Shown: in pieces, positions 36,699 through 45,250 of the stretch
Numbering within the stretch: position 1 is the stretch's first letter
Layout: the number at the start of each line of letters is the position of its first letter
DNA from: an uncultured Erysipelotrichaceae bacterium
Lineage (GTDB): Bacteria; Bacillota_I; Bacilli_A; RFN20; CAG-826
Assembly (NCBI GenBank): GCA_902801805.1
Contig: CADCJP010000001.1
Location: 20,612-84,611 of the forward strand
Direction of reading: 5' to 3'
Length of the DNA stretch: 64,000 bases
Notes under the pieces: generated by a model
Told to the model about the DNA's origin: nothing
The model's database searches: none
The model's input: only the letters and a program-made list of their open reading frames with translations
Made by a program: the position numbers and the translations under genes

Positions 36699-37862
36699 TT
36701 AAATCTTTTTTTCTTTTAACAAATGCTTTCTTGCGTACATTTCTCTATCAGCGCGAGTAAAGATTTGAATAATTGTGGTGTCTTTATTAGGAACATAATC
36801 TGATAATCCCGCGGAAACCACTACAACACTGTTATTTTTAACGTTTTCTTCGATTCTCTTATTGAAGTTATCAAGTAATCTCTTTCTATCGTTAAATTGT
36901 TCACCCTCTAAGATGATTGTGAATTCATCACCACCAACACGGTAAACTGGGACATCTTTAAAGCAATCTTCAATTAATCTCACTGAATCAATGATGTATT
37001 TGTCACCAGCTTCATGTCCTTTTTTGTCGTTAACATCTTTTAAATCATTTAAATCAAAGACCACCATGGCGAAATCTTTCATAACACCTCTATTAATGCG
37101 GTCATCGATATCTGCTTCAGCGTCAACATATGCGTGTTTACTCATCGCGCCTGTTAAGGCATCATAAGATACTTGGTAACGGGCTTCCGCTAATTCGAGT
37201 CTTTGATTGGCTTTTTCATCTTCCACTACTAACGTATGCAAAATAGTAATACCAAACAAATAACCATATGAATACATTGGAATAAGCGGGAAGAATACTT
37301 GAAGTACAATAGCGACCATCATGAATAAACTAAAGACGCCCACCATGAAGTAATGGCGTTTTGATGAACCTTGTCTTTTAAGCGATTCAATAAATGTAGC
37401 AACTGATAAGATTAAGAATATGAGTATTTGACCAATTAACAAGGCGTAACGTCCAGCTTCCGCTTTATAGGTGCAGTCATCAGAGATGCTAAATAAGATT
37501 GGAGTAGCAAAGTTAATAGCGATAACCACCATTTGGGCGACAAAGACCGCTAAACTAGCGTAAATAATAACCTTTTTATGTGCTCCTAAATAATGATGGA
37601 CAAAATAACCCCAGAATAATATGGAGGTAGCCATCGCTATAAAGTAGATTATGGTATCAATACGTAAAGGAACAACCAATTTGGCGTCATAGATAAATCC
37701 CCAGAATGCATCGGTAAGGTGATAGGCAATAACATTTAAAAGAAAAAGCAGATAGAATCTTTGTCCTAAAAATGGTTTCCTACCTCTAAATTTAATAAAG
37801 ATATCGAGATTAACGATTAAATGGATGACAATTGCAATAATACTTACTAATGAATACGCCAT
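36699..37862 (-). CDS. Membrane-bound diguanylate cyclase
   Basis: 387 residues. Six or seven N-terminal helices (about 3-212) form a membrane sensor of unrecognised type. A short coiled linker follows, then a GGDEF domain (about 230-387) with YDALTGAMSKHAYVDAE, DLNDLKDVNDKKGH and intact GGDEF at 310-314. It makes c-di-GMP. It is separate from the kinase operon upstream, with its own -10 box TATAAT at 37887-37882. A 15/16-base match (CTGTGACACATTTATG) to a sequence before the hybrid kinase gene overlaps the -35 region. Confidence 0.9.
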   Translation of the reverse strand: MAYSLVSIIAIVIHLIVNLDIFIKFRGRKPFLGQRFYLLFLLNVIAYHLTDAFWGFIYDAKLVVPLRIDTIIYFIAMATSILFWGYFVHHYLGAHKKVIIYASLAVFVAQMVVIAINFATPILFSISDDCTYKAEAGRYALLIGQILIFLILSVATFIESLKRQGSSKRHYFMVGVFSLFMMVAIVLQVFFPLIPMYSYGYLFGITILHTLVVEDEKANQRLELAEARYQVSYDALTGAMSKHAYVDAEADIDDRINRGVMKDFAMVVFDLNDLKDVNDKKGHEAGDKYIIDSVRLIEDCFKDVPVYRVGGDEFTIILEGEQFNDRKRLLDNFNKRIEENVKNNSVVVVSAGLSDYVPNKDTTIIQIFTRADREMYARKHLLKEKKI

Positions 37863-37881
37863 ATGTTGTTTTCCTTTTTAG

Positions 37882-37916
37882 ATTATATAAATTTGAATGT
37901 CATAAATGTGTCACAG
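37882..37916 (-). promoter_or_regulatory. Promoter with shared CTGTGACACATTT element
   Basis: TATAAT at 37887-37882 with no good -35 box. Instead CTGTGACACATTTATG (37916-37901) overlaps where the -35 should be, matching 15 of 16 bases of 41880-41865. Confidence 0.45.
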
Positions 37917-37949
37917 GTTGTAATTAGCCATAAACGCCCTTAAAAGGCT

Positions 37950-39215
37950 TTATAAGCTTCCATAATTATTAATTGCTTCATCTATAGTGATTTCGCCTTT
38001 AGCGACCTTAAATGAGGCGTTTCTAATTTGTGTGCTTAATGAATCTTTAACACCAAGAGCTTCTGGTGAGAAAGTACGGGATGTTGGGATTTTACCAAAA
38101 GGTGCATAAACTGGGTCGATAGACATGTTTTTAGTTGGAGTGACAAGACGTTTAGCCGCTGCCATAGCGTTTAATTCCTTATCACTAAGCAAGAATCTCA
38201 TGAATTCGTTTGTCATATCTAAGTTATCGCAGTCTTTATTAACCGAGAATTCCACGGATGGACTATCAATGAAGTAACCACCTTCTGCGGTTAATGGAAT
38301 TGGGATAAAACTATAATCAAATGGATTATTAATAAATGCTTCTGATTGTTCTTCACGTTTCTTAGTGCCAGAAACTGTATCGCCAGTGCAAACCATCATT
38401 GGTACATCGCCTTCGAAGAAACGTAAGATGACTTTTGTGTAGTTATCTTCGATTTTGTTACATTCTTCCATATTGAAGCAGTTATTTTTCACTAAGTTAT
38501 CAACTGCCTCTAAGGCTCCACGCATATATTTGCCCGCTGCTGGATCTAAGTTATTAGCAAGCGCCATAGCGTTTTTATCTTTAGCGAGTTCGGCGACAAA
38601 TAATGGGTATGCCACAGTGTTCATCCAACAGCTAGATGAGCTTTTTGAAAACCCCATCATTGGGCTCTTATATCCCTTATCCGTAAATGATTTACAAACA
38701 TTAAGTAATTCATTCCACGTGGTCGGTATTTTAATATTTTCTTTCTTAAATAAGTTGTTATTCACAAGAGCGCCATAAGTTCTGGAGAAAACAGGGACCA
38801 TCATGACCTTTCCTTGGGTGTCATGATTGATTAGTCCTGGACGAATGCAATTTAAATCTAACTTAAGCGCAGGATCAGATAAATCTTCCATATGAGAAAC
38901 AACGGAATTATATTTTTCATTTTCGTTCATCCAAGTATAGGAGAAGAAAATATTTGGTTTATCTTTACCTTCAAGAACAGTGCCTAATGTGTTTTTATAG
39001 TCATCGAGTTTAACGTAACTAAGCTTGACATTTGGATAGTAACTATGGAATCTATCAAATTCCGCTTCTAAGGCTTCAAAATTTCCATAGTCCCCTACTA
39101 CTTTGATTTTGCAGTCCGTTTCTTTGTCTAAGGCAGGTCCAAATTCTTTGTTCCCACATGAAACAAGAAGTGCTGTTGAAACAACAGTTAAAATAGCGCA
39201 GAGTGTCTTTTTCAT
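37950..39215 (-). CDS. Extracellular solute-binding lipoprotein (SBP family 1, sugar type)
   Basis: 421 residues. Lipobox LLVSC with Cys20. The family 1 binding-protein fold shows VKLSYVKLDDYKNTL, NIFFSYTWMNE, VPVFSRTYGALVNNNLFKKENIKIPTTWNELLNVCKSF and SPSVEFSVNKDCDN. Substrates of this family are usually mono- or oligosaccharides. Its ATG overlaps the TGA of the hybrid kinase gene (ATGA), so the two are co-translated. No permease or ATPase gene lies nearby. It may therefore present ligand to the kinase sensor domain and not to a transporter, which is inference. Confidence 0.88.
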   Translation of the reverse strand: MKKTLCAILTVVSTALLVSCGNKEFGPALDKETDCKIKVVGDYGNFEALEAEFDRFHSYYPNVKLSYVKLDDYKNTLGTVLEGKDKPNIFFSYTWMNENEKYNSVVSHMEDLSDPALKLDLNCIRPGLINHDTQGKVMMVPVFSRTYGALVNNNLFKKENIKIPTTWNELLNVCKSFTDKGYKSPMMGFSKSSSSCWMNTVAYPLFVAELAKDKNAMALANNLDPAAGKYMRGALEAVDNLVKNNCFNMEECNKIEDNYTKVILRFFEGDVPMMVCTGDTVSGTKKREEQSEAFINNPFDYSFIPIPLTAEGGYFIDSPSVEFSVNKDCDNLDMTNEFMRFLLSDKELNAMAAAKRLVTPTKNMSIDPVYAPFGKIPTSRTFSPEALGVKDSLSTQIRNASFKVAKGEITIDEAINNYGSL

Positions 39216-41749
39216 TGTTTGAATTCCTCCCTGATTCTGCGAATCTCTTTAATAACAACTTTAATATCTATTGGCTTGGCAATATGCCCATTCATACCGG
39301 CATTTAAGCATTCAGTAACGTTTTCAGAGAATGCGTCCGCGGTCATGGCGATAATTGGGATATTGGATGCCCACGAATCATCTAAAGCGCGGATGGCTCT
39401 AGTGGCGTCTAAACCATTCATTTCTGGCATTTGAATATCCATGAAAATAAGCGTATATTTACCTTTTTCCGCTTGTTTCATCTTATCTAAACAAACACGA
39501 CCATTTTCCGCGCGTTCTGTGGTAATGCCATACATTGAAAGCAACGTGGAAATAATTTCCCAGTTAATATCGTTATCTTCAGTGATGAGAATATTTAAGC
39601 CTTCTAAATCAGAGTAGTCGCTTTCTGGTTCAATGGATTTAGCTTCTCTACCGAGTATATCGTTAATCTTGTCATAAAGTGTGGAGCGGAATAATGGTTT
39701 GCTAAGGAAGCCATTAGCCCCTGCTTCTTTAGCTTTTTTCTCAATATCCGCCCATTCGTAAGCGGAAATTAATAAGATTGGGGTATTATTATCGATTTCT
39801 GAACGGATTCTACGAATAGTTTCCACTCCATCAATATCAGGCATCTTAAGATCAACGATAACAATGTCATAGCCTTTACCGATTTCGTGTCGATGTTTAA
39901 TCATGCCTAAAGCTTCTAGACCACTACTAGCTTGTTCAGCTTTTAAGCCTAATGACTCTAATGTTTCAGTCGCGGTTTGTAATAAGACTTCATCGTCATC
40001 CACAATCAAAACATCCATTTCATCAAGTTTCATATCCATTCTTTGATGTTCCGCAATTGGAATATCTAAAGTCACAGTAAATGTTGTGCCTTTTCCTTGT
40101 TCGCTTTGGCATTCAATTGTACCTTCCATGAGATCCACCATTTGTTTAGTAATAGCCAAACCTAAACCGGTACCTTGAATGCTATTTACACGGCTATCTG
40201 TTTGACGTGAGAATGGCTGATACATATGTTCCATATATTCAGGTGACATACCAATACCAGTATCAGCGACAATATATGTTAAGCGTACACAGCCTTCTTT
40301 TTGGCTTTCCTCTTCTTTCATATCCACACTGACACTACCACCTGGTTCGGTGTATTTAATCGCGTTAGATAAGATGTTGATATAGATTTGATTTAGTCTT
40401 AGTTGATCAGCGTGGAGATATTCTTTCTCCATGCGATTAACGCGGAAGCTGAAATCGATATTCTTTTCTTTAATCATTGGTTGTGAAATGTTCACAAGGT
40501 TTTCCACTGTTTCAACAACGGAGAATGTCTGTGGACTAAGGCTTAACTTGCCACTTTCGACTTTAGAAATATCCAAAATATCATTAATTAATGTTAATAA
40601 GTGATTGCTTGCTAAAGTAATCTTACGGAGATTCTCCCCTACTAGTTTCTTATCATCAATATTCTTTTCTGTAATAGTCGTTAAACCGATAATCGCATTC
40701 ATTGGTGTACGAATATCATGCGACATAGTAGAAAGGAAATCTGTTTTAGCGCGGCTAGCGGATTCCGCTTCTCTCGCGGCTTGGTGTAATCTCTTATTGA
40801 AATAGAGCATGACCATTAAGTCAATAACAAATAAGACCACTAAACCAGCGGAGACGATACCGATTAATAACCAGTTTTCTGTATTAGCGTTGATATATTT
40901 CATTGGCATTAAGCTTAAAAGAGCCCAACCGCCTGTCGCATCAAATGGTGTATAAGCAAGGATACATTTTTCACCACGAGAATTTTTCATGGTTAAAGAG
41001 CCATCAATAGAAGTAATCTGACTGAATAACTCTTGTGCTTGAGCAGGTTTAATGGAGTTATATGAACGATAGAATTCAAAGAAGCTAGAATTCTTAAATG
41101 AATCACCCTTAATAATGTAATCCCCATCAGCGTCGATAATGGAAAGTTCCGCGTTTTCAAATTCTTCTTGTGGGAAAATCCATTTCTCTTTTAATTCAGA
41201 AATTGGTAAAACACGGAGCAATATCGCTTCTTTAGGATTACCAGTTTCAGAATCTTTAAGATTAATAAAATTACAGAATGCGATGGATTGTTCTCCGTTA
41301 ATTGGGTTTGTATAAGCACGGGAGACATTAATTGATTTACCAATTTCATGGATCCAACTCATGTTGTTTAATAATTCAATCTTTTGATAGGAAACGGAAT
41401 AGTCATCAGTGGTATTATTCTTCGCTCTAGTGGATAAACCAGTAAGGGTATCACGGTAAATAATATGTGCAGAGGCGTTAGGCAAAACGTGAGAAATTCT
41501 CACGAAGTCCGTTGCTTCTTCAATAGTAAGGTTTTCACTATTGATGTAGTGGGCCCAAACGTCACAAACACGTTGTTCACCTTCTAAATAGTTTTCAGTG
41601 ACATTTCCCATCGTAATCGTGGTACTTTCAAAATTCTCTATTTGTCTTTTTGTGGCGTTTTTACTTTCGGAAGTCGAATAAACCACAACAAAAGTCAGCA
41701 TAGAGAACATGATTAAGATGTTGACGATGACGATCCAGATTCTTTTCAT
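39212..41749 (-). CDS. Hybrid histidine kinase with two receiver domains
   Basis: 845 residues. Helix at 4-25, extracytoplasmic Cache-like sensor (about 26-290), helix at 292-316, HisKA with phosphorylated His344 (FLSTMSHDIRTPMNAI), HATPase (N-box SNAIKYTEPGG near 461, ADTGIGM near 495, GTGLGLAI near 527). Receiver 1 (578-700, Asp633 in VDLKMPD) and receiver 2 (718-843, Asp771 in FMDIQMPEMNG) follow. No Hpt domain and no output domain. Autophosphorylation and phosphorelay within the chain are expected; the final target is not in sight. The long leader has no visible Shine-Dalgarno. The stop TGA overlaps the next ATG, that of a sugar-type binding lipoprotein. Confidence 0.92.
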   Translation of the reverse strand: MKRIWIVIVNILIMFSMLTFVVVYSTSESKNATKRQIENFESTTITMGNVTENYLEGEQRVCDVWAHYINSENLTIEEATDFVRISHVLPNASAHIIYRDTLTGLSTRAKNNTTDDYSVSYQKIELLNNMSWIHEIGKSINVSRAYTNPINGEQSIAFCNFINLKDSETGNPKEAILLRVLPISELKEKWIFPQEEFENAELSIIDADGDYIIKGDSFKNSSFFEFYRSYNSIKPAQAQELFSQITSIDGSLTMKNSRGEKCILAYTPFDATGGWALLSLMPMKYINANTENWLLIGIVSAGLVVLFVIDLMVMLYFNKRLHQAAREAESASRAKTDFLSTMSHDIRTPMNAIIGLTTITEKNIDDKKLVGENLRKITLASNHLLTLINDILDISKVESGKLSLSPQTFSVVETVENLVNISQPMIKEKNIDFSFRVNRMEKEYLHADQLRLNQIYINILSNAIKYTEPGGSVSVDMKEEESQKEGCVRLTYIVADTGIGMSPEYMEHMYQPFSRQTDSRVNSIQGTGLGLAITKQMVDLMEGTIECQSEQGKGTTFTVTLDIPIAEHQRMDMKLDEMDVLIVDDDEVLLQTATETLESLGLKAEQASSGLEALGMIKHRHEIGKGYDIVIVDLKMPDIDGVETIRRIRSEIDNNTPILLISAYEWADIEKKAKEAGANGFLSKPLFRSTLYDKINDILGREAKSIEPESDYSDLEGLNILITEDNDINWEIISTLLSMYGITTERAENGRVCLDKMKQAEKGKYTLIFMDIQMPEMNGLDATRAIRALDDSWASNIPIIAMTADAFSENVTECLNAGMNGHIAKPIDIKVVIKEIRRIREEFKQ

Positions 41750-41843
41750 AAGCTTTAGCTTAAATTCAATTACGATGATACATAAAAGATGAAACAGTAA
41801 AAGAATGCTGTTATTTTCTTCTCACTATATCGTTATTATTGCT

Positions 41844-41880
41844 TTTATATTATCATGACGTGCGCACAAATGTGTCACAG
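41844..41880 (-). promoter_or_regulatory. Kinase promoter region with CTGTGACACATTT element
   Basis: CTGTGACACATTTGTG (41880-41865), a GTGCGCAC palindrome beside it, then TAATAT/TATAAA candidates for the -10 box at 41852-41844. It lies in the 312-base interval 41750-42061, which otherwise holds only the tRNA and its terminator. The remaining stretch 41750-41840 is leader with nothing recognised. Confidence 0.4.
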
Positions 41881-41906
41881 TGCTGTTGCTTCCATTTATC
41901 GAAGCA

Positions 41907-41931
41907 ACAAAAAAGGCCTCATAAGAGACCT
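41907..41931 (-). terminator. Terminator of tRNA-Ala
   Basis: Stem AGGTCTC/GAGGCCT (one G-U), loop TTAT, then six T on the minus strand. A second perfect 9-bp hairpin (TGTTGCTTC/GAAGCAACA, 41884-41909) follows directly. Confidence 0.85.
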
Positions 41932-41944
41932 AATTAACGCTAAT

Positions 41945-42020
41945 TGGTGGATCCAGGGGGATTCGAACCCCTGACCTCCTCGTTGCGAACGAGGCGCTCT
42001 CCCAGCTGAGCTATGGACCC
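41945..42020 (-). tRNA. tRNA-Ala, anticodon CGC, CCA encoded
   Basis: 76 bases fold as a complete cloverleaf. The acceptor stem GGGTCCA/TGGATCC has the alanine identity pair G3-U70. The D arm is GCTC AGCTGGGA GAGC, the anticodon arm CCTCG TTCGCAA CGAGG gives anticodon CGC (codon GCG), and the T arm is AGGGG TTCGAAT CCCCC with an A-C mismatch at its base (49-65). CCA is encoded. It lies 41 bases behind the phosphodiesterase gene at 42062, so it may also be co-transcribed with it. Confidence 0.95.
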
Positions 42021-42061
42021 GTAGCGTTCTCTATGATATAGATTTTTTGTTGAAAAATCAA

Positions 42062-43168
42062 TCAAACATTACACGCGGAGATATCAATTTTCATTTCATC
42101 TTCCGTATTTCCAGCGTGATGTCCCTTGAACATCATGAAATCTTTTAATTCACTGGAAGCGTATAAGCAGTGGCTATCAATACTAGTGGCGACGTAATCT
42201 CCAATGAATTCCACCGCTTTTGGATTAATATCACCTTCACCAAATATTTGAGACTCTAATGCCTCTTTTTTAGTTAATAAGAGGAAATGTTTTCCATAAT
42301 ATTCCTTAAATAACTTTTCAAACTCTTTATGCTTACCATCTTTAACAAAGAAAACTGGTGTTCTCTTTTCAAAAGAAGTTGGATGTTTTAATAAAGACAT
42401 TAAATCTGGATGCTCATCCATATCATCAAAAGTGACATTGATATGACCATGGTCAGCGAAGATTAAGAATAAGGTATCTGGATGCTTTTTGGCTAAGCGA
42501 CGAACGATATCATTAATTCTTCTTACAATGATATGAATTCGCCAATTATCGATACCATGTGCATGCATTTCATAGTCTGGTGAATCAAAATAGAAGTAAC
42601 CAAAGCATGAATCAACACCGGTGATTTTGCTATCGATAATCTTTTCTAAATCTCTTAATTTCTTAGGGCCATTAGGGTCGACTGGAAATCTTTTAACATT
42701 GAATGTTTCAACACTTGGATTTTGTTCTTTAATTAAATCTGTGATGAATTTAACTGGTAATTCGTTATCGGCAATATGTTCTGGGGTGATTTTTTCATCG
42801 CTGTTATAATCAGCGTTTCTAAAAAGAATGATATTGCGATTATATTCCTCAAAATATTGCGCCCAAGCCATCCAGCCTGTTTCGATTGGATATTTACCAG
42901 TTAAGAATGCGGTTGTAGCCGCGGTTGTTGTGGGTGGGAAAGTAGAATTAATCGTGCATAAATAATGCTCTCTAAGGAATGAGTTTTCCTTTAAATGCAT
43001 TCTCACGATATTACGTCCCATACCATCGAAAAGGATGGTCACAACTTTTTTATGGTTAGTTAAAATCTTGTCCACCGCTTCTTCTGTTTGATGGAATGGT
43101 TTAACTCCGAAATGTTTTAATAAGCTATTGGAAAAAGTGACAAGATTATGTGCGTTATAGTTGTTCAC
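42062..43168 (-). CDS. Alkaline-phosphatase-superfamily phosphodiesterase / nucleotide pyrophosphatase
   Basis: 368 residues, no signal peptide, so probably cytoplasmic. Metal ligands of the superfamily are visible: Asp48 in TILFDGMG, the nucleophile Thr in FPPTTTAATT (near 80), Asp-His in LIFADHGHI and His in FKGHHAGNTEDEM near the end. It hydrolyses a phosphodiester or nucleotide substrate, which cannot be told from sequence. It starts at GTG, with AAGGAG six bases upstream, and overlaps the rmuC end by 14 bases, so it is coupled to rmuC. Confidence 0.82.
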   Translation of the reverse strand: MNNYNAHNLVTFSNSLLKHFGVKPFHQTEEAVDKILTNHKKVVTILFDGMGRNIVRMHLKENSFLREHYLCTINSTFPPTTTAATTAFLTGKYPIETGWMAWAQYFEEYNRNIILFRNADYNSDEKITPEHIADNELPVKFITDLIKEQNPSVETFNVKRFPVDPNGPKKLRDLEKIIDSKITGVDSCFGYFYFDSPDYEMHAHGIDNWRIHIIVRRINDIVRRLAKKHPDTLFLIFADHGHINVTFDDMDEHPDLMSLLKHPTSFEKRTPVFFVKDGKHKEFEKLFKEYYGKHFLLLTKKEALESQIFGEGDINPKAVEFIGDYVATSIDSHCLYASSELKDFMMFKGHHAGNTEDEMKIDISACNV

Positions 43169-44378
43169 TACTATCTCCTTCGATTTCTTTCAAATCGTCA
43201 CTGAGATTATTGCTAGTGTTAATAGCTTGGAACTTATTAGTGATACGACCAACACGGTGATCAAGTTCCTCTCTACGTTTGCCAGTTTGTTCAAGAGCGT
43301 TAGAGAATTTATCCCATTCGCGACCAAACATTTCAAAGTCTTTGGCAAGACGTTGCAAGTGACGATTGATTTCTTCAGCGTTTTTGCTTCTCTCGACCTC
43401 AATTCTCACCATGTTAATAGTGACGAGAATTGCCGGTAAAGTTGATGGAGAAGTTAAAATGACTTTCTTACTTCTCGCATACTCCACGACTTCTTCTAAG
43501 TTGTGGTGAATAAACGCAAAGACACCATCGTTAGGAATGAACATTAACGCTTCAGGAGCGGTTTTACCTTCAACAATGTATTTATCTTTAATCACGGTAA
43601 TATGCTTTTTAACAGCGTTACCAAATTCTTTAGTTAAGCGATCTTTTTCTTCTTGGATATCGGTTTCAAAGATACGTTGGTAGTCTTGGAATGGGAATTT
43701 GGAGTCGATACAAATCATCTTATTCGGTTCAGGCATAAATACGACTGCATCAGCGCGTACATCATCCCCGTCCTTGACCTTTTTCATTGTGAATTGCTCT
43801 TGATAGCAACCAGTTGTGTCACCGAAAACACTATGTAATACCATGGAAAGTTGGTATTCACCATATTGTCCTCTGGTTTGGTTACCTTCAAGAACACTTT
43901 TTAAAGAGACAACATCACTAGATAACTTTTCGATGTTCTTTTGTGCGGCATCAATGGCTTGGAGTCTTTCTCTCACTTGGGCCATTGTTTCGCCTGTAGA
44001 CTTAAAGCCTTCAGCGAGTTTTTCATCCACTTTTTTGTTAATCTCAATGAGTTTATCATCGATTTGCTTATTAAGAGCGTCGAAACGTTTGTTGAGTGAT
44101 TCAGTAATGCCCGCTTGGAAACGTTCTAACTTTTCATTGTTAAGTTCGTTACTCTTTTGGGTTTGTTCCATTACTTTAGTAATTTCTTCACTCACGGATA
44201 ACTTAATGTTGGTCTTTAATTGATCGGTTAAAGAATTAAGTTGCTGTTGCAACATACCAATTTCTTTCAAGTCTACTTGCGCTGCTGAAGCGTTATTTGG
44301 TTTTCTAATAATCAAAATAATCGCGACAACAATAGCGATTAAAGCAAGAGAAGAAATGATAATTGCAGCAATTTCCAT
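43155..44378 (-). CDS. rmuC: DNA recombination protein RmuC family
   Basis: 407 residues. N-terminal membrane anchor (MEIAAIIISSLALIAIVVAIILI), coiled coil at about 30-140, then the RmuC domain with GNQTRGQYGEYQLSMVLHSVFG, PEPNKMICIDSKFPFQDY, APEALMFIPNDGVFAFIH and SPSTLPAILVTINMVRIE. RmuC is a nuclease-like protein that limits inversions at short repeats in E. coli. The start could also be GTG at 44396, six codons earlier. ATG at 44378 matches family N-termini. Coupled to the downstream phosphodiesterase gene by a 14-base overlap. Confidence 0.88.
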   Translation of the reverse strand: MEIAAIIISSLALIAIVVAIILIIRKPNNASAAQVDLKEIGMLQQQLNSLTDQLKTNIKLSVSEEITKVMEQTQKSNELNNEKLERFQAGITESLNKRFDALNKQIDDKLIEINKKVDEKLAEGFKSTGETMAQVRERLQAIDAAQKNIEKLSSDVVSLKSVLEGNQTRGQYGEYQLSMVLHSVFGDTTGCYQEQFTMKKVKDGDDVRADAVVFMPEPNKMICIDSKFPFQDYQRIFETDIQEEKDRLTKEFGNAVKKHITVIKDKYIVEGKTAPEALMFIPNDGVFAFIHHNLEEVVEYARSKKVILTSPSTLPAILVTINMVRIEVERSKNAEEINRHLQRLAKDFEMFGREWDKFSNALEQTGKRREELDHRVGRITNKFQAINTSNNLSDDLKEIEGDSSEQL

Positions 44379-44474
44379 ATTTTTATACCCCACCACTTAT
44401 TGTAAACAAGCGTGGAGGTAAAATATACCAAATAATATTTTAATAGCAAAGAAAAAAACAAAAATTTCTTCTTA

Positions 44475-44504
44475 ATAAAGAAAAAGGACTAGTTTAACTA
44501 GCCC
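44475..44504 (-). terminator. Terminator of the small lipoprotein gene
   Basis: Stem GGGCTAGT/ACTAGTCC (44504-44497 with 44493-44486), loop TAA, followed by TTTTTCTTT on the minus strand. Confidence 0.8.
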
Positions 44505-44519
44505 TATTTATTGATTTTT

Positions 44520-45095
44520 TTAGTCTTTATAACTCGCTGAGATTTGGACATTGATGTGCATAGCTTCTTTAATGCTAACACCGAGAGATGATTCACCTTT
44601 AGCTTCTAAATCAAATTTGGTAATCGTCTTGGTCATATAACCATATTTGTTGAATGTTTCAGAAGCGACGAGCTTAACATATCCTTTAGCACCATCTTCT
44701 TCGACTTTTTCATCAATCTTAATTTCCACTTTGAATGGATTAAGGTAATAAGCAATTGTCGGTTTATACTTTAAAGCCTGAGCAGGAATGTTCATATCGG
44801 TGGCCTTGAAATTAGAAACATTGTCGCTCAACGCGTAAGCAAAGGAATCAGCACGGCTATCTTGTGTATCGGTCGTCCAACTACCATTGTTGTAAGTGTA
44901 ATCAATCTTGCCTTCAGTTTTAGTTTTTTCACCGTTGATGACGTAATCGTATAAATATTTAATCGTTGCGGATTTGTATTCGTGCTTTTCTACGTTCTTC
45001 GCGGCTTCTTCAAACTTTTTGGAATCAACGCTTTCACTACATGATGTAAGTGCACAGACGGCTACTAAACACACCATTACTTTTGTCATTTTCAT
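44520..45095 (-). CDS. Small lipoprotein of unknown function
   Basis: 191 residues. Lipobox ALTSC with Cys19. The mature part is beta-rich (YKSATIKYLYDYVINGEKTKTEGKIDYT), which suggests a lipid-carrier-like or beta-barrel fold of the kind seen in other small lipoproteins. No family recognised. Monocistronic, with GAGGAA before the ATG and its own terminator. Confidence 0.7.
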   Translation of the reverse strand: MKMTKVMVCLVAVCALTSCSESVDSKKFEEAAKNVEKHEYKSATIKYLYDYVINGEKTKTEGKIDYTYNNGSWTTDTQDSRADSFAYALSDNVSNFKATDMNIPAQALKYKPTIAYYLNPFKVEIKIDEKVEEDGAKGYVKLVASETFNKYGYMTKTITKFDLEAKGESSLGVSIKEAMHINVQISASYKD

Positions 45096-45235
45096 AATTA
45101 AGTTCCTCTCAATTCGTTAGTTTATTCTATCATTTTAATAGTGATTAAAAAAATAAAAATCTGTCGTAATCATAGTTTTTTTACGAATTTTTTAAAAATA
45201 GCAAGTCAATACTGAAAAAGCATTTTTTTCTTAGG

Positions 45236-45241
45236 TATAAT
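45236..45241 (+). promoter_or_regulatory. -10 box of the Y-family polymerase operon
   Basis: TATAAT followed after nine bases by ATG at 45251. The leader is at most about three bases and there is no Shine-Dalgarno. The -35 region is weak (CTGAAA). No LexA-type CGAAC-N4-GTTC box seen. Confidence 0.55.
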
Positions 45242-45250
45242 ACTTTCACC

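Noticed and set aside
45096..45250. LexA box before the Y-family polymerase
   Set aside because: No CGAAC-N4-GTTC or close variant was found in the 155-base interval.
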